From: Burkholderia oklahomensis C6786
Lineage (GTDB): Bacteria; Pseudomonadota; Gammaproteobacteria; Burkholderiales; Burkholderiaceae
Assembly (NCBI RefSeq): GCF_000959365.1
Contig: NZ_CP009556.1
Coordinates: forward strand, 1,426,001-1,490,000
Length of the DNA stretch: 64,000 nucleotides
Direction: 5' to 3'
Each line of letters starts with the position of its first letter. Within the stretch, counting starts at the first letter, position 1. This document shows positions 9,196 through 18,274 of this stretch, one piece after another. The notes beneath the pieces were generated by a model. That model saw nothing but the letters and a program-made list of their open reading frames with translations, did no database searches and had not been told where the DNA came from. The translations under genes were made by a program, and so were the position numbers.

Positions 9196-9562
9196 GCACC
9201 GGTCGCTATATCATTTCGTTTCAAAGTCGAAATGGTTTGACGCCACGCTGCTCGAGCAGGTGTGTCGTTGGGTGTTGCCGCAGATTGATCCGGCAACGGG
9301 CCTGTACTGGATTATTGATGACACGAGCTTCCCGAAAAAGGGCAAGCATTCAGTCGGTGTCGCGCGGCAATACTGCGGGCAGCTCGGCAAGCAGGATAAC
9401 TGTCAGGTTGCCGTGAGCCTGTCTGTGGCCACTGAGGAGGCGAGCCTGCCCGTGGTTTACGCTTTATCCGCCACGGGAATGGAGCGACGATCTGGCCAGG
9501 CGACTGCAGGTGGGCGTGCCAAGCAAGATTGAATTTGCGACCAAGCCGCAGCTCGCGATCAC
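9190..9562 (+). pseudogene. IS701-like transposase, left fragment
   Basis: From about 9190 the frame reads ARHRSLYHFVSKSKW, then WIIDDTSFPKKGKHSVGVARQYCGQLGK and NCQVAVSLSVA. These match the IS701/IS4-like DDE transposase, including the first catalytic Asp region (IDDT). The N-terminal ~60 residues are absent and the left inverted repeat is not seen. The fragment abuts the truncated aspS directly. It is interrupted at 9562 by an IS3-family element and resumes at 10899. Confidence 0.78.
9558..9562. repeat. 5-bp target-site duplication, left copy
   Basis: ATCAC immediately left of the IS3-family element; the same five bases occur at 10899-10903 immediately right of it. Confidence 0.9.
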
Positions 9563-9599
9563 TGGACTTGCCCCTGCATGACCGGACACGCGGTCACGC

Positions 9600-10442
9600 T
9601 TAGGTTGGAGAATTTGCTTGCTGGCGAAACTCGCGCGGCGAGCAGTATTTCAAGGCGCTGTGCGGATGCGACTCGTTGTAGTGGTCGAACGCAATGGCCA
9701 GGTTCTGCAGCGCCGTTCGGGCGTCGGGCTTGGGCATCCACGAAACGTAATCGCGCTTCATCGTTTTGACGAAGCTCTCGGCCATCCCGTTGCTCTGCGG
9801 ACTTCTGACGGGTGTCGTGACCGGCTTCAGGCCGATTTCACGCGAGAACGTCATTGTCTCGTCGGCAATGTAGCAGGAACCGTTGTCGCTCAACCACTCG
9901 ATTTCGCTGTCAGCCTTCAACGCACCGGCGAAACGGTTTTCGACCGCCTGAAGCATCACGTCGCGCACCATGTCACCGGTGTAACCACCGGTGGTCGCAG
10001 CCCAGCTCATGGCTTCCCGGTCGCAGCAGTCCAGTGCGAAGACGACGCGCAAAGGGGCACCGTCGTCGCAGCGGAATTCGAAACCGTCCGAGCACCAGCG
10101 CACGTTGCTTCTGTCCACCGCGACCTTGCCATCGTGCCGACGCGTCGATGGGACATGACGAGGTCGGCGTTCGAGCAGCAGGCCGTGGCGACGCATGACG
10201 CGATACACCCGCTTTGCATTGACGCGAGGTTGGCCCAGCGCGTCCCGGCTTCGCCTCAGCAGCGCCCATGCGCGCCGGTAGCCGTACGTGGGCAGGTCGG
10301 CAACCAGCTCTCGCAGTTCGGTGACGAGCGGCATGTCATCCAGAACGGGCGTCTTGCGCCGGTCGACCCACTCAGCAGGACGCTTCGACTTGACCGCGAG
10401 ATTCGCGCGCGACACACCCAGGACTTCACAGACCGTCTTCAA
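9600..10442 (-). CDS. IS3-family (IS2 group) transposase OrfB
   Basis: 280 residues. It begins with the HTH_21-like region of OrfB proteins and continues into an rve integrase core. The DDE motifs are visible: the first Asp in [15 protein letters not shown], the second in [11 protein letters not shown] and the Glu in [18 protein letters not shown]. It is normally made as an OrfAB fusion by programmed frameshift. The start overlaps the orfA end by 4 bases. It catalyses copy-out/paste-in transposition of the element. No lesion seen. Confidence 0.9.
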   Translation of the reverse strand: MKTVCEVLGVSRANLAVKSKRPAEWVDRRKTPVLDDMPLVTELRELVADLPTYGYRRAWALLRRSRDALGQPRVNAKRVYRVMRRHGLLLERRPRHVPSTRRHDGKVAVDRSNVRWCSDGFEFRCDDGAPLRVVFALDCCDREAMSWAATTGGYTGDMVRDVMLQAVENRFAGALKADSEIEWLSDNGSCYIADETMTFSREIGLKPVTTPVRSPQSNGMAESFVKTMKRDYVSWMPKPDARTALQNLAIAFDHYNESHPHSALKYCSPREFRQQANSPT

Positions 10443-10834
10443 CGGTCGTCCCCCGGCAGCAATGGTGAGCGCGCAATCAACTTTTTTGCTCGACCGTACT
10501 CCACTGCTTCGCGGAGAATTTCCACTTCCATCGTTTTTTTGCCCAACAGCCGCTGAAGTTCGCGAATCTGCTTCATCGCTTCGGCCAGGTCCGATGCCGG
10601 AACCACCTGTTCGCCAGCACTGACGGCCGACAGGCTTCCATCCTGATAGAGCTTGCGCCAGGCGAAGACCTGGTTGGCATTCACCTGATGGCGACGGGCA
10701 ACACCGGAAACTGTCGCGCCGGGCTCGAACGTCTCGCGCACTATCGCGAGCTTCTCCTCGACAGAACGCCGGCGGCGCTGCTCCGGCTGGGTCAGAACTT
10801 CGACCGGTTCTACGTTGTGGTTAGGCTTAAACAT
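10439..10834 (-). CDS. IS3-family (IS2 group) transposase OrfA
   Basis: 131 residues. The N-terminal helix-turn-helix of the transposase_8 type ([30 protein letters not shown]) is followed by an alpha-helical region with leucine-zipper character ([26 protein letters not shown]). It binds the element's ends and is the upstream partner for the OrfAB frameshift product. Intact within the complete element. Confidence 0.9.
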   Translation of the reverse strand: MFKPNHNVEPVEVLTQPEQRRRRSVEEKLAIVRETFEPGATVSGVARRHQVNANQVFAWRKLYQDGSLSAVSAGEQVVPASDLAEAMKQIRELQRLLGKKTMEVEILREAVEYGRAKKLIARSPLLPGDDR

Positions 10835-10898
10835 AGGCAGAAGACTACCTCATAATTTAAGCGTTACCACGTGTCCGGTTTTCGCGGGGGCTGCTCCA

Positions 10899-10903
10899 AT
10901 CAC
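10899..10903. repeat. 5-bp target-site duplication, right copy
   Basis: ATCAC immediately right of the IS3-family element, identical to 9558-9562. Confidence 0.9.
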
Positions 10904-11730
10904 GCAGCTGCGTGGCGCGCGGCAAAGCGGTGCATCGGATGGTGTCGTGCTGGCCGATGGGGATTATGGGATCGACACCGCGTTTCGCGATGCTGTCATC
11001 GAGCTTGGTTTCCAATATGCGGCGGGCATCCAATCGAGCGCGCGTGTATGGCCGCCAGGCCGCGCACCGGTGGGGGCTGAGCCCTCCAAGAGCAAAGGCG
11101 GTCGATTGCGAAGCTTGCAGCGCCGGGTAGCGGGACATGAGTCAATTAACGCTGGCGCTCGAATCATCCTGCTATCGGACGATATCGTGGCGTGAAGGTA
11201 CGCGCGCCGCACTGAGCTCGCGATTTGCGGCGGTGCGCGGGCGCGTCTCACACCGCGATTACTGGCGTTCCACTCCGCGCGACGAGTCGTGGCTGCCGAT
11301 TGAGTGGCCAGTTGACGAAACCGAGCCGGCCAAGTACTGGCTCTCAACGTCGCCCGCAGAGGCGCCTGTGGAATGACTCATTCAGGTTGCCAAGAAGCGT
11401 TGGCGCGTTGAACGCGACTACCAGGATCTCAAGCAGGAGTTTGGTCTTGGGCACTTCGAGGGGCGCGGCTGGCGCGGGTTTCATTACCATGCGACGCGAT
11501 GCATTGCCGCTTACGGGTTTCTTGTCGCGCGACGCCTCATTCAAGAGGGCAGCAAAAAAACGCTGAAATTGGCCCCCACTGACCTTACCCCCGGACTACG
11601 TATCTCGTGGCTCCCCGGCGCGCGCAGCGCCACATGGCTGACTCCATCGCGACGCGCAGCCTATATCGCGCGCCGGCTCCACCAATGCCCATTTTGCTCC
11701 GCGTCTTTGGTTACTTTATTGATACAGTAG
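10899..11730 (+). pseudogene. IS701-like transposase, right fragment with stops
   Basis: Continues the DDE transposase beyond the IS3 insertion: VLADGDYGIDTAFRDAVIELGFQYAAGI carries the second catalytic Asp. Then, after frame changes, HRDYWRSTPRDESWLPIEWP and VAKKRWRVERDYQDLKQEFGLGHFEGRGW (catalytic Glu region), and the Cys-containing end RRLHQCPFC. There is at least one TGA (11374-11376) in front of LIQVAKKRW plus frameshifts, so the IS701-like element was already dead or decayed after the insertion. Confidence 0.75.
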
Positions 11731-11880
11731 TACTAGCGGCAGCTCAATAACGAGGTTCTCATTTTTCCGCATTGTAGTGGATGATATGAGTGGAATTCGC
11801 ATCGCCAATGCGTTCTTCAGGCCGATTCGGACCATTCAGGTAAGATGGAATTTCCGGCATCGACTGAGATATAAATTTGC

Positions 11881-12738
11881 CTAGCCTTGGTAATTTTTTG
11901 GTCGAAGCACTACAATTCCAGGGGTATTTCTAATGTATTCGACGAACGGAGAGTCAATGACCTTCATATACTTTTTCTTTGAGGATGCGTTGCGAAATAT
12001 CGGCCCAAAATTTGTTTTGATGAAGATGCCAACATGTGTTACATCCAAGCCATCGGCTCGAGAATAAATTCCAATAAAATCCCCGGTTTGCAATTGACTA
12101 ATAACGAAATCGTCCACAAAATTGCTCGGAATATAGGTGACGCTCCGCTGTACGACAGGCAAGCCTGGCAAATATAGCGTTGCATCTGATTTATAGTTGA
12201 GTGCTTTTTTTGTTGTCACGGCATTGGCGCTCAAGGTTGAGGTAATATCGTCGGCAAGCACCTTGGGTCTATATGCCCAGTCTGTAAAGAAGTGACGCCG
12301 ATTAATAAAGTTTACATCGCCGTTTACATAGCGAGTCTCAATAAGATGATTCAAGAAATCCGTTTTATGAATTGAGTGTCTTGCGGCTTCAACATAATCC
12401 AAGAAAGTGAAGCAATCCAATCCACGGAAATCAATAACCAATTTCTCTGGAACTGTATTCGAACCTATGAGTAGTTTTCCGCGATATGGGGTTTGCAGAA
12501 ATGCCGCTGACAAGATGTCGATAATTTTTCCGGTGCTTTCTTCCTGATTCTTCGCGCGCAATGCCAGCAATTCATCGAGTTTTTGGGACGTTTCTTCATC
12601 CATATTCGCTATAGCTGTCGATGCCGGTGCCGCTTTTTCGATCGGCTTTAGCGGCGACGAAACTGAGGGTCCGCTGCACGCAGATAGCGCAAGCATGGTA
12701 AGAGTGGAAAAAATATGGAAGATTGATTTGATAGACAT
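11881..12738 (-). CDS. DUF1460 lipoprotein, NlpC/P60-like N-acetylmuramoyl-L-alanine amidase
   Basis: 285 residues. The signal peptide ends in the lipobox LSAC with lipidated Cys21, so the mature protein is probably an outer- or inner-membrane lipoprotein in the periplasm. The DUF1460 catalytic core is visible: Cys109 in FRGLDCFTFLDYVEAA and the His in GLDVTHVGIFI. Studied DUF1460 members are highly specific amidases that cut the N-acetylmuramate to L-Ala bond of peptidoglycan fragments. It is in the same orientation as a second, unrelated amidase 1.2 kb upstream, which suggests a shared role in muropeptide cutting. The low GC and AT-rich flanks point to acquisition by transfer. Confidence 0.82.
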   Translation of the reverse strand: MSIKSIFHIFSTLTMLALSACSGPSVSSPLKPIEKAAPASTAIANMDEETSQKLDELLALRAKNQEESTGKIIDILSAAFLQTPYRGKLLIGSNTVPEKLVIDFRGLDCFTFLDYVEAARHSIHKTDFLNHLIETRYVNGDVNFINRRHFFTDWAYRPKVLADDITSTLSANAVTTKKALNYKSDATLYLPGLPVVQRSVTYIPSNFVDDFVISQLQTGDFIGIYSRADGLDVTHVGIFIKTNFGPIFRNASSKKKYMKVIDSPFVEYIRNTPGIVVLRPKNYQG

Positions 12739-13223
12739 TGATTTGAATAAATTTATATATAACTAATGCCGATGTAATTTAAGATCGTTAATTTTTTAGG
12801 CTTTTACGTCTTCGATTCGCAGTCGTTAGCTATCAATATAATTTATGAAGCGTCCGATCCATCATGACTTATGCCATTAACCCGGGCCCAGTCGATTCCA
12901 ATCGATAAGATCGGCCAAGCCCACTAGCGGATGCTTCAAGTTGAACTGTTTGCGCAGCGAATGCCGGAAAAAATTTCACCCCGTCTCAGGCGCCTTCGGC
13001 ACCATCCAGACCTCATCGAAATTTGCAGGATTCACGCCTCAATATGCCTGGACCCTGCAATTCTCACGACACCGCCTGCCCTTGAGAACCATGCCACGTA
13101 AGGCGCTCACGATTTTAGGGCTTGCTATTTAGGTGGGCACATTTCTCTGATGTCTCAATAGTTGTTGGCAGAGTGCCGTTGATCGAGCGCTTACGCCCCG
13201 CGAAATAAATACATCATTGCAAA
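12739..13223. other. AT-rich gap with an IS5-like transposase scrap
   Basis: The minus strand at about 12878-12985 reads FFRHSLRKQFNLKHPLVGLADLIDW followed by a stop. This resembles the N-terminus of IS5-family transposases, by memory and not by search. The rest has no supported gene. The promoter of the DUF1460 lipoprotein should lie just right of 12738, where the sequence is very AT-rich. Confidence 0.45.
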
Positions 13224-13601
13224 TCACTTGCAGACAGACAGCGCCTTTACCACGGCAGCTGTTGAAACCGATGCATCATCAGATGCAAAAACGGCAAAAC
13301 CATTTACCGATTTTCCTGGGCTCAGCAGCCCCTTGGCTAGCTTCTCATCAATAGTATCAAGCTTGAACTCTTTTCCATCTTTGGAAAACGCTCTTAGACA
13401 AATTTTATTTAAATCGATGGGCTTATTTGAGATATTTGCAATACTTATCTTGAAATCCTTTGTGAAAAAAGATTTTTCGCCTAAAGACACGGATCCTTGA
13501 TTATTCTGAGTAGAGTAAACTGCAATGGAATCAGTTATATCGGCAAATGCAGAAAAGCTAACACTGCAGGAAACGGCGGCAACGAACAGCTTAAGGTTCA
13601 T
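13224..13601 (-). CDS. Small secreted protein, possibly DUF4354-like
   Basis: 125 residues with a clear Sec signal peptide ending near VSFSAFA and a mature part of about 105 residues. The mature part has alternating beta-strand-like segments (FFTKDFKISIANISNKPIDLNKICLRAFSKDGK) and a conserved-looking pair of Cys. The pattern resembles DUF4354 proteins, a periplasmic beta-sandwich family of unknown function; this is from memory and uncertain. It lies between two amidase genes on the same strand, so an accessory or inhibitor role in the periplasm is possible but not shown. Confidence 0.6.
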   Translation of the reverse strand: MNLKLFVAAVSCSVSFSAFADITDSIAVYSTQNNQGSVSLGEKSFFTKDFKISIANISNKPIDLNKICLRAFSKDGKEFKLDTIDEKLAKGLLSPGKSVNGFAVFASDDASVSTAAVVKALSVCK

Positions 13602-13685
13602 CTAGAATCCTCGTGTATCATATTTTAAAGATTAACCACAACGTTACCTATCGGCCAAAAACACGCGTGTCTGCCGGCAGGCTGA

Positions 13686-13892
13686 TTAAGACAGCAAGCT
13701 ACTGGGCACAGTACGCGGTGTTTCGGCATCCAGTACGTCATTAACCCACGCGACCGATCGCACAAATCGGATCTCGATCGCGCTTACCGGTGCGGCAGGT
13801 TTCTCTGCGAGAGGCATAGTCGCCGCTGGCAGTAAGGTCGGCATCGGTGTTGTATCGCATGACACGACGGAAACCGGCAATAACATGGCCAC
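13686..13892 (-). CDS. Small putative lipoprotein or gene fragment
   Basis: A 68-residue frame from a GTG at 13892, reading MAMLLPVSVVSCDTTPMP. VVSC could be a lipobox, but the charged N-terminus of a normal signal peptide is missing and a stop lies 13 codons upstream. It follows the amidase gene by 38 bases. It may be a truncated lipoprotein gene. The product is not recognised and the call is weak. Confidence 0.3.
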   Translation of the reverse strand: MAMLLPVSVVSCDTTPMPTLLPAATMPLAEKPAAPVSAIEIRFVRSVAWVNDVLDAETPRTVPSSLLS

Positions 13893-13930
13893 TTCGTACT
13901 GCTGCTGCCGGTGCCATCATCGCCGCGGGT

Positions 13931-14722
13931 TTAAGGGCGATATTTCTTATTTAACGCGAACAAGATGGCGGCAGTTTCATCATCCATTTCCCCTGAGTAA
14001 CTGCTTTGCCGGAAATGCATCTGGAAGGCCCGCACCAAGGCCCGGTAGTTGGAGTCGGTCATGTCGGCTGTCACTGCATAGCCATATTTTCTAAATTGCG
14101 AAATCATGTCCGTTTTGGCTGTAGAGAGTCGGCCATTTTTAATTTCCTCTCGAAATTGCGAAACCGACTCAAGTTCATACCAGGCTCCGACGCCGTACTG
14201 ATAGAGTAGCTGCCAGGGAAATTTCGGGCCGGGATCGCTCTTGCGAGAGTAGGCAATATCAGAGTGCCCTAACACGCGAGTTGGCGTGATGTCTGGATAG
14301 CGCGCCACGATGTTGGCAGCTAGCTGGGCAATCGCGACTTGCTGGCGCTCTTCATATGGAGGGAAATAAAACTGCCCTTGATTATCGACGGCGAGGTTTA
14401 CAGTTTCAATACCGATAGCGCAGTCATTGAGATTTGTCCTATCTTCCCATGCACTGACGCCGGCGTGCCAAGCGCGGTCTTTTTCGTCGACCAGATTGAA
14501 TATTTGAAGATCCTTAAAGCCGGCATCTCGGTATGTTTTGTCAGTTGGATCCGGGACAAGGTAATGAGCGCTTACGCCTGCTCCGGTCAATGCCCTGATT
14601 GATTCGGAAAAATCAAGCGCAGTGTAATGCAGGATCAGGAAGCGAACACGCGAGTTGTAGCTTCGTACACTCCGGTATCTATTGTTGTTAACTCGACATA
14701 ATGCGGAATCGTTCATGCTCAT
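13931..14722 (-). CDS. AmpD/AmiD-type N-acetylmuramoyl-L-alanine amidase
   Basis: 263 residues. The Amidase_2 domain has zinc ligands His32 (LILHYTALD), His153 and Asp163 (LGHSDIAYSRKSDPGPKFPW). The C-terminal region (about 195-263) resembles the peptidoglycan-binding domain of E. coli AmiD (RALVRAFQMHFRQ). Family members cut the MurNAc-L-Ala or anhydroMurNAc-L-Ala bond. Unlike AmiD, the N-terminus has no signal peptide or lipobox, so it is either cytoplasmic (recycling) or exported by another route. A heptanucleotide repeat lies about 100 bases upstream. A DUF1460 amidase and a small secreted protein follow on the same strand. Confidence 0.88.
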   Translation of the reverse strand: MSMNDSALCRVNNNRYRSVRSYNSRVRFLILHYTALDFSESIRALTGAGVSAHYLVPDPTDKTYRDAGFKDLQIFNLVDEKDRAWHAGVSAWEDRTNLNDCAIGIETVNLAVDNQGQFYFPPYEERQQVAIAQLAANIVARYPDITPTRVLGHSDIAYSRKSDPGPKFPWQLLYQYGVGAWYELESVSQFREEIKNGRLSTAKTDMISQFRKYGYAVTADMTDSNYRALVRAFQMHFRQSSYSGEMDDETAAILFALNKKYRP

Positions 14723-14822
14723 CTCGTTGGTGTAATGGTAATATTTACTTAAATTTCGATATTTAAGTTGACCATTGTGGTGGGGTATTGTAATTTCGTT
14801 AATGCTGTTTAAGTTATAAAAA

Positions 14823-14874
14823 ATTCCTCATTCCTCATTCCTCATTCCTCATTCCTCATTCCTCATTCCTCATT
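14823..14874. repeat. Heptanucleotide tandem repeat (ATTCCTC)x7 upstream of amidase
   Basis: Seven full copies of ATTCCTC and a three-base partial copy, perfectly conserved, in an AT-rich intergenic region 100 bases upstream of the leftward amidase start. On the coding strand the unit is GAGGAAT. Such perfect arrays can change copy number by slippage. Confidence 0.95.
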
Positions 14875-15553
14875 GTTCCGCATTGCGCCTCTATTCGGAG
14901 ACGCTGTTCTTCCGCTCACCGATGTGCAGAATTCGGGAGGGGCAGTCCAGATGGGGCCGTCGAGCATCGCTATGGTTAGCGTCCGATCGCCGGCAGGCCG
15001 TGGCCCGCTACAACGAAAAACTGCAAACCATTCATGTGATTTGCTGCCGCTGAGTCCAGACTCATGAAGCCATATCGAATTTGTTTGTGACTTGTCAGCC
15101 TTCATCACCGTCGCTGCCATCGCCAATCGAAATGAAGGAGAATTGGATATGTGAAGCAGTACTTAGGCACGCCAGCGCAACCAAGAAATTGAAGAAAAAT
15201 CATTTATTATTTTCGCCTGCATCCATTTATTTTGGGTTAAATAAGGAAGTGAAATTGTCCCATGCTATTCGATCGGATGATGTGGAGATTTGATGAAATA
15301 TAAGGGGTGTGTTTTGTGTTGATATTTTAATTTGTTTAAATTTGTTGAAATTTGTTTGCATCGTAATCACTCGATCCGGGACGTCTGTTCATGAGGGGGC
15401 GGCGGAGATAATCTGATGTCCATTGTCGCTGTCACGGAGGAGCATTCGCGAGGGCGCGGTAACGTTGGTAAATTCGTGTGATTCCCGTCAGATGTAATGG
15501 GAATCAGATTGACGAAGTCAGCGGCGCACGGACGATAACCGGGATCGAGAAAT
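14875..15553. other. Gap with no supported gene
   Basis: About 680 bases between the heptamer repeat and the IS66 scrap. AT-rich stretches (15180-15360) alternate with short GC-rich ones. No open frame with a ribosome binding site, no RNA gene and no IS end could be supported. Confidence 0.35.
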
Positions 15554-15843
15554 TACACGAAGGAGTTTCGGGACGCGGTGGCCGCCAAAGCGAACGATCC
15601 AAATCGCTCGATTGCCGAGGTGGCCCGTGGGCATGATTTGGGCGCCAATATGGTTGCGCAGTGGCGGCGAAGCTCACTGGAAGCGCAACGTGCACTTCGG
15701 CACCAGGTGTCGCGTTGCTGCCCGTTGATGTGGTCGATCTACGTGCAGAAGACACCCCGAACAGAGGTTGCCGCGCAAATTCGGACAGTCGGATAAGGCA
15801 GTATGACTTTCCGAGTACGATTCCTAGAGTTGCGCAAAAATAA
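15554..15843 (+). pseudogene. IS66-family accessory protein TnpA remnant
   Basis: Reads YTKEFRDAVAAKANDPNRSIAEVARGHDLGANMVAQWRR, the helix-turn-helix start of IS66 TnpA. After a frame change it continues as APGVALLPVDVVDLRAED. The gene is frameshifted and lacks its end; tnpB and tnpC are absent. It marks the right border of the IS-rich, low-GC island just before the P450 gene. Confidence 0.7.
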
Positions 15844-15864
15844 TGCCTCGACTGGAGGACCGCC

Positions 15865-18213
15865 ATGACGAACGTTGCGTCCACGCCGGCTGAGCACGCC
15901 GCGCAGTGTCCGTTTCATTCCGCTTCGCCCGCCGCTGCGCCGCATCCCGCCGGGTGCCCGGCGAGCGCCGGCGCGGCCGCGTTCGATCCGTTCGACGACG
16001 CGTATCAGCAGGATCCGCCCGAATACGTGCGCTGGGCGCGCGAGCAGGAGCCGGTGTTCTACAGCCCGAAGCTCGGCTACTGGGTCGTCGCGCGCTACGA
16101 CGACATCAAGGCGATCTTCCGCGACAACCGGACCTTCAGCCCGTCGATCGCGCTCGAGAAGATCACGCCGGCCGGACCGGAAGCGAATGCGGCGCTCGCA
16201 TCGTACGGCTATGCGATGAATCACACGCTCGTCAACGAGGACGAGCCCGCGCACATGGCGCGGCGGCGCTTGCTGATCGAGCCGTTCACGCCCGACGCGC
16301 TGCGCGCCCACGAGCCGATGGTGCGGCGGCTCGCGCGCGAATACGTCGACCGCTTCATCGACGACGGGCGTGCGGATCTCGTCGACCAGATGCTGTGGGA
16401 GGTGCCGCTCACGGTCGCGCTGCATTTCCTCGGTGTTCCCGAAGAGGACATGGATGCGCTGCGCAAATACTCGATCGCGCACACCGTCAACACGTGGGGC
16501 CGGCCGCGGCCGGAAGAGCAGGTCGCGGTCGCGCATGCGGTCGGGCAGTTCTGGCAGTACGCAGGCAAGGTGCTCGACAGGATGCGCGACGATCCGTCGG
16601 GGCCCGGCTGGATGCAGTTCGGCATCCGCATGCAGCGCGAGCATCCGGACGTCGTCACCGATTCGTATCTGCATTCGATGATGATGGCGGGCATCGTCGC
16701 CGCGCACGAAACCACCGCGAACGCGACCGCGAACGCGCTGAAGCTGTTGCTGCAGCACCCGCACGCATGGCGCGAGCTCTGCGAAGATGCGTCGCTGATT
16801 CCGAATGCGGTCGACGAATGCCTGCGTCACAACGGTTCGATCGCCGCGTGGCGACGGCTCGCGACCTGCGATACGACGGTCGGCGGCGTCGCGATTCCGG
16901 CGGGCGCGAAGCTGCTGATCGTCACGTCGTCGGCCAATCGCGACGAACGCCGCTTCGACGATCCGGACCTGTTCGACATCCATCGCGACAACCCGGCCGA
17001 TCACCTGACGTTCGGCTATGGCTCGCACCAGTGCATGGGCAAGCATCTCGCGCGCATGGAGATGCAGATCTTCATCGACGAATTGACGCGCCGCCTGCCG
17101 CACATGCGGCTCGCCGAGCAACGCTTCACGTACGTGCCGAACACGTCGTTTCGCGGTCCGGAGCATCTTTGGGTCGAATGGGACCCGGCCGCGAATCCGG
17201 AGCGGCTGCGCGCGGATGCCCGGCGTTCCGTGCTGACCGTGCGGATCGGCGAATCGAACGCGCGCAGCGCGGGGCGCGCGTTGCGCGTCGACCGCGCGAC
17301 GCCCGTGGCCGAGCGCATTCTGCGCGTGCGTCTCGTCGCGCCGGACGATGCGCCGTTGCCGCGCTGGAGCGCGGGCGCGCACATCGACGTCGAATGCGGC
17401 GATACCGGCCTTTCCCGGCAGTATTCGCTGTGCGGCGATCCGGCCGAGCGCGGCGCGTACGAGATCGCCGTGCTGCGCGAGCCGGCGAGCCGCGGCGGCT
17501 CCGCATGGATGCACGAACGGTTGCGGCCCGGCATGCGCGTGAAGGTTCGCGGGCCGCGCAACCATTTCCCGCTCGACGAACGCGCGAGCCGCGTGATCCT
17601 GATCGCGGGCGGCATCGGCATCACGCCGATCGGCGCGATCGCGCGGGAAGCGCGCGCGCGCGGCGTCGATTACGCGCTGCATTACAGCGGACGCAGCCGC
17701 CGCACGATGGCGTTCGTCGACGAGCTCGCCGCGCTGCACGGCGATCGGCTGCATCTGCACGTATCGGACGAATGCACGCGCCACGATTTCGCCGCGCTCG
17801 ACGTCGCGGCCGGCACGCAGGTCTACGCATGCGGGCCGGCGCGGATGCTCGATGCGCTCGCCGCGTGCGCGCCGCGCTGGCCGGCGGATGCGCTGCGCGT
17901 CGAGCATTTCGCGGCCGGCGCGCCGCGCTTCGATCCGGCCGCCGAGCGGCCGTTCGAAGTCGAGCTGAAGGATTCGGGCGTCACGCTGACGGTGCCTGCG
18001 AACCGGACGCTGCTCGCGACGCTGCGCGCGGCGAACGTCGACGTGCAGAGCGATTGCGAGGAAGGACTGTGCGGCTCGTGCGAAGTGCGCGTGCTGGCAG
18101 GCGAAGTCGATCATCGCGACAGCGTGCTGAGCGCGGGCGAGCGCGCGGCGAGCACGCGGATGATGGCGTGCTGCTCGCGCGCGAAGCGCGGGCGGCTCGT
18201 GCTCGAGCTGTAG
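15865..18213 (+). CDS. Self-sufficient cytochrome P450, CYP116B type (P450-reductase-ferredoxin fusion)
   Basis: 782 residues. Residues ~1-445 are a P450: I-helix AGIVAAHETTANAT, K-helix ExxR region, and heme-ligand Cys390 in FGYGSHQCMGKH. Residues ~460-690 are a phthalate-dioxygenase-reductase-like FMN/NADH module (RQYSLCGDP, then IAGGIGITPIGAI). The C-terminus is a plant-type 2Fe-2S ferredoxin with Cys731, 736, 739 and 769 (Cx4Cx2Cx29C). The layout is that of CYP116B enzymes, which hydroxylate or dealkylate small aromatic or herbicide-like substrates with NAD(P)H in one chain. The start has GGAGG 7-9 bases upstream. The next gene is a broken aromatic-acid MFS permease, which fits an aromatic catabolic role. 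Substrate unknown. Confidence 0.93.
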   Translation: MTNVASTPAEHAAQCPFHSASPAAAPHPAGCPASAGAAAFDPFDDAYQQDPPEYVRWAREQEPVFYSPKLGYWVVARYDDIKAIFRDNRTFSPSIALEKITPAGPEANAALASYGYAMNHTLVNEDEPAHMARRRLLIEPFTPDALRAHEPMVRRLAREYVDRFIDDGRADLVDQMLWEVPLTVALHFLGVPEEDMDALRKYSIAHTVNTWGRPRPEEQVAVAHAVGQFWQYAGKVLDRMRDDPSGPGWMQFGIRMQREHPDVVTDSYLHSMMMAGIVAAHETTANATANALKLLLQHPHAWRELCEDASLIPNAVDECLRHNGSIAAWRRLATCDTTVGGVAIPAGAKLLIVTSSANRDERRFDDPDLFDIHRDNPADHLTFGYGSHQCMGKHLARMEMQIFIDELTRRLPHMRLAEQRFTYVPNTSFRGPEHLWVEWDPAANPERLRADARRSVLTVRIGESNARSAGRALRVDRATPVAERILRVRLVAPDDAPLPRWSAGAHIDVECGDTGLSRQYSLCGDPAERGAYEIAVLREPASRGGSAWMHERLRPGMRVKVRGPRNHFPLDERASRVILIAGGIGITPIGAIAREARARGVDYALHYSGRSRRTMAFVDELAALHGDRLHLHVSDECTRHDFAALDVAAGTQVYACGPARMLDALAACAPRWPADALRVEHFAAGAPRFDPAAERPFEVELKDSGVTLTVPANRTLLATLRAANVDVQSDCEEGLCGSCEVRVLAGEVDHRDSVLSAGERAASTRMMACCSRAKRGRLVLEL

Positions 18214-18274
18214 CGTCTATCCGCCCTCCGACACCGGGCGGACAACGACCGCGACAAAGACGAGGAGACGACGG

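Larger units (their letters stand above)
9563..10898 (-). mobile_element. Complete IS3-family (IS2 group) insertion sequence
   Basis: The 1336-bp element is bounded by imperfect terminal inverted repeats. The left end is TGGACTTGCCCC...ACCGGACACG and the right end is the reverse complement of TGGAGCAGCCCC...ACCGGACACG. It is flanked by the direct repeat ATCAC. It carries overlapping orfA and orfB on the minus strand, both apparently intact. Length, 5-bp duplication and protein motifs ([13 protein letters not shown]) fit the IS2 group. It sits inside an already degenerate IS701-like element, so it is a recent secondary insertion. Confidence 0.92.

Noticed and set aside
15739..18114. Long open frame antisense to the P450 gene
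   Set aside because: It is a codon-bias shadow of GC-rich DNA: arginine- and alanine-rich translation, no domain, no ribosome binding site, while the sense frame has all P450 motifs.
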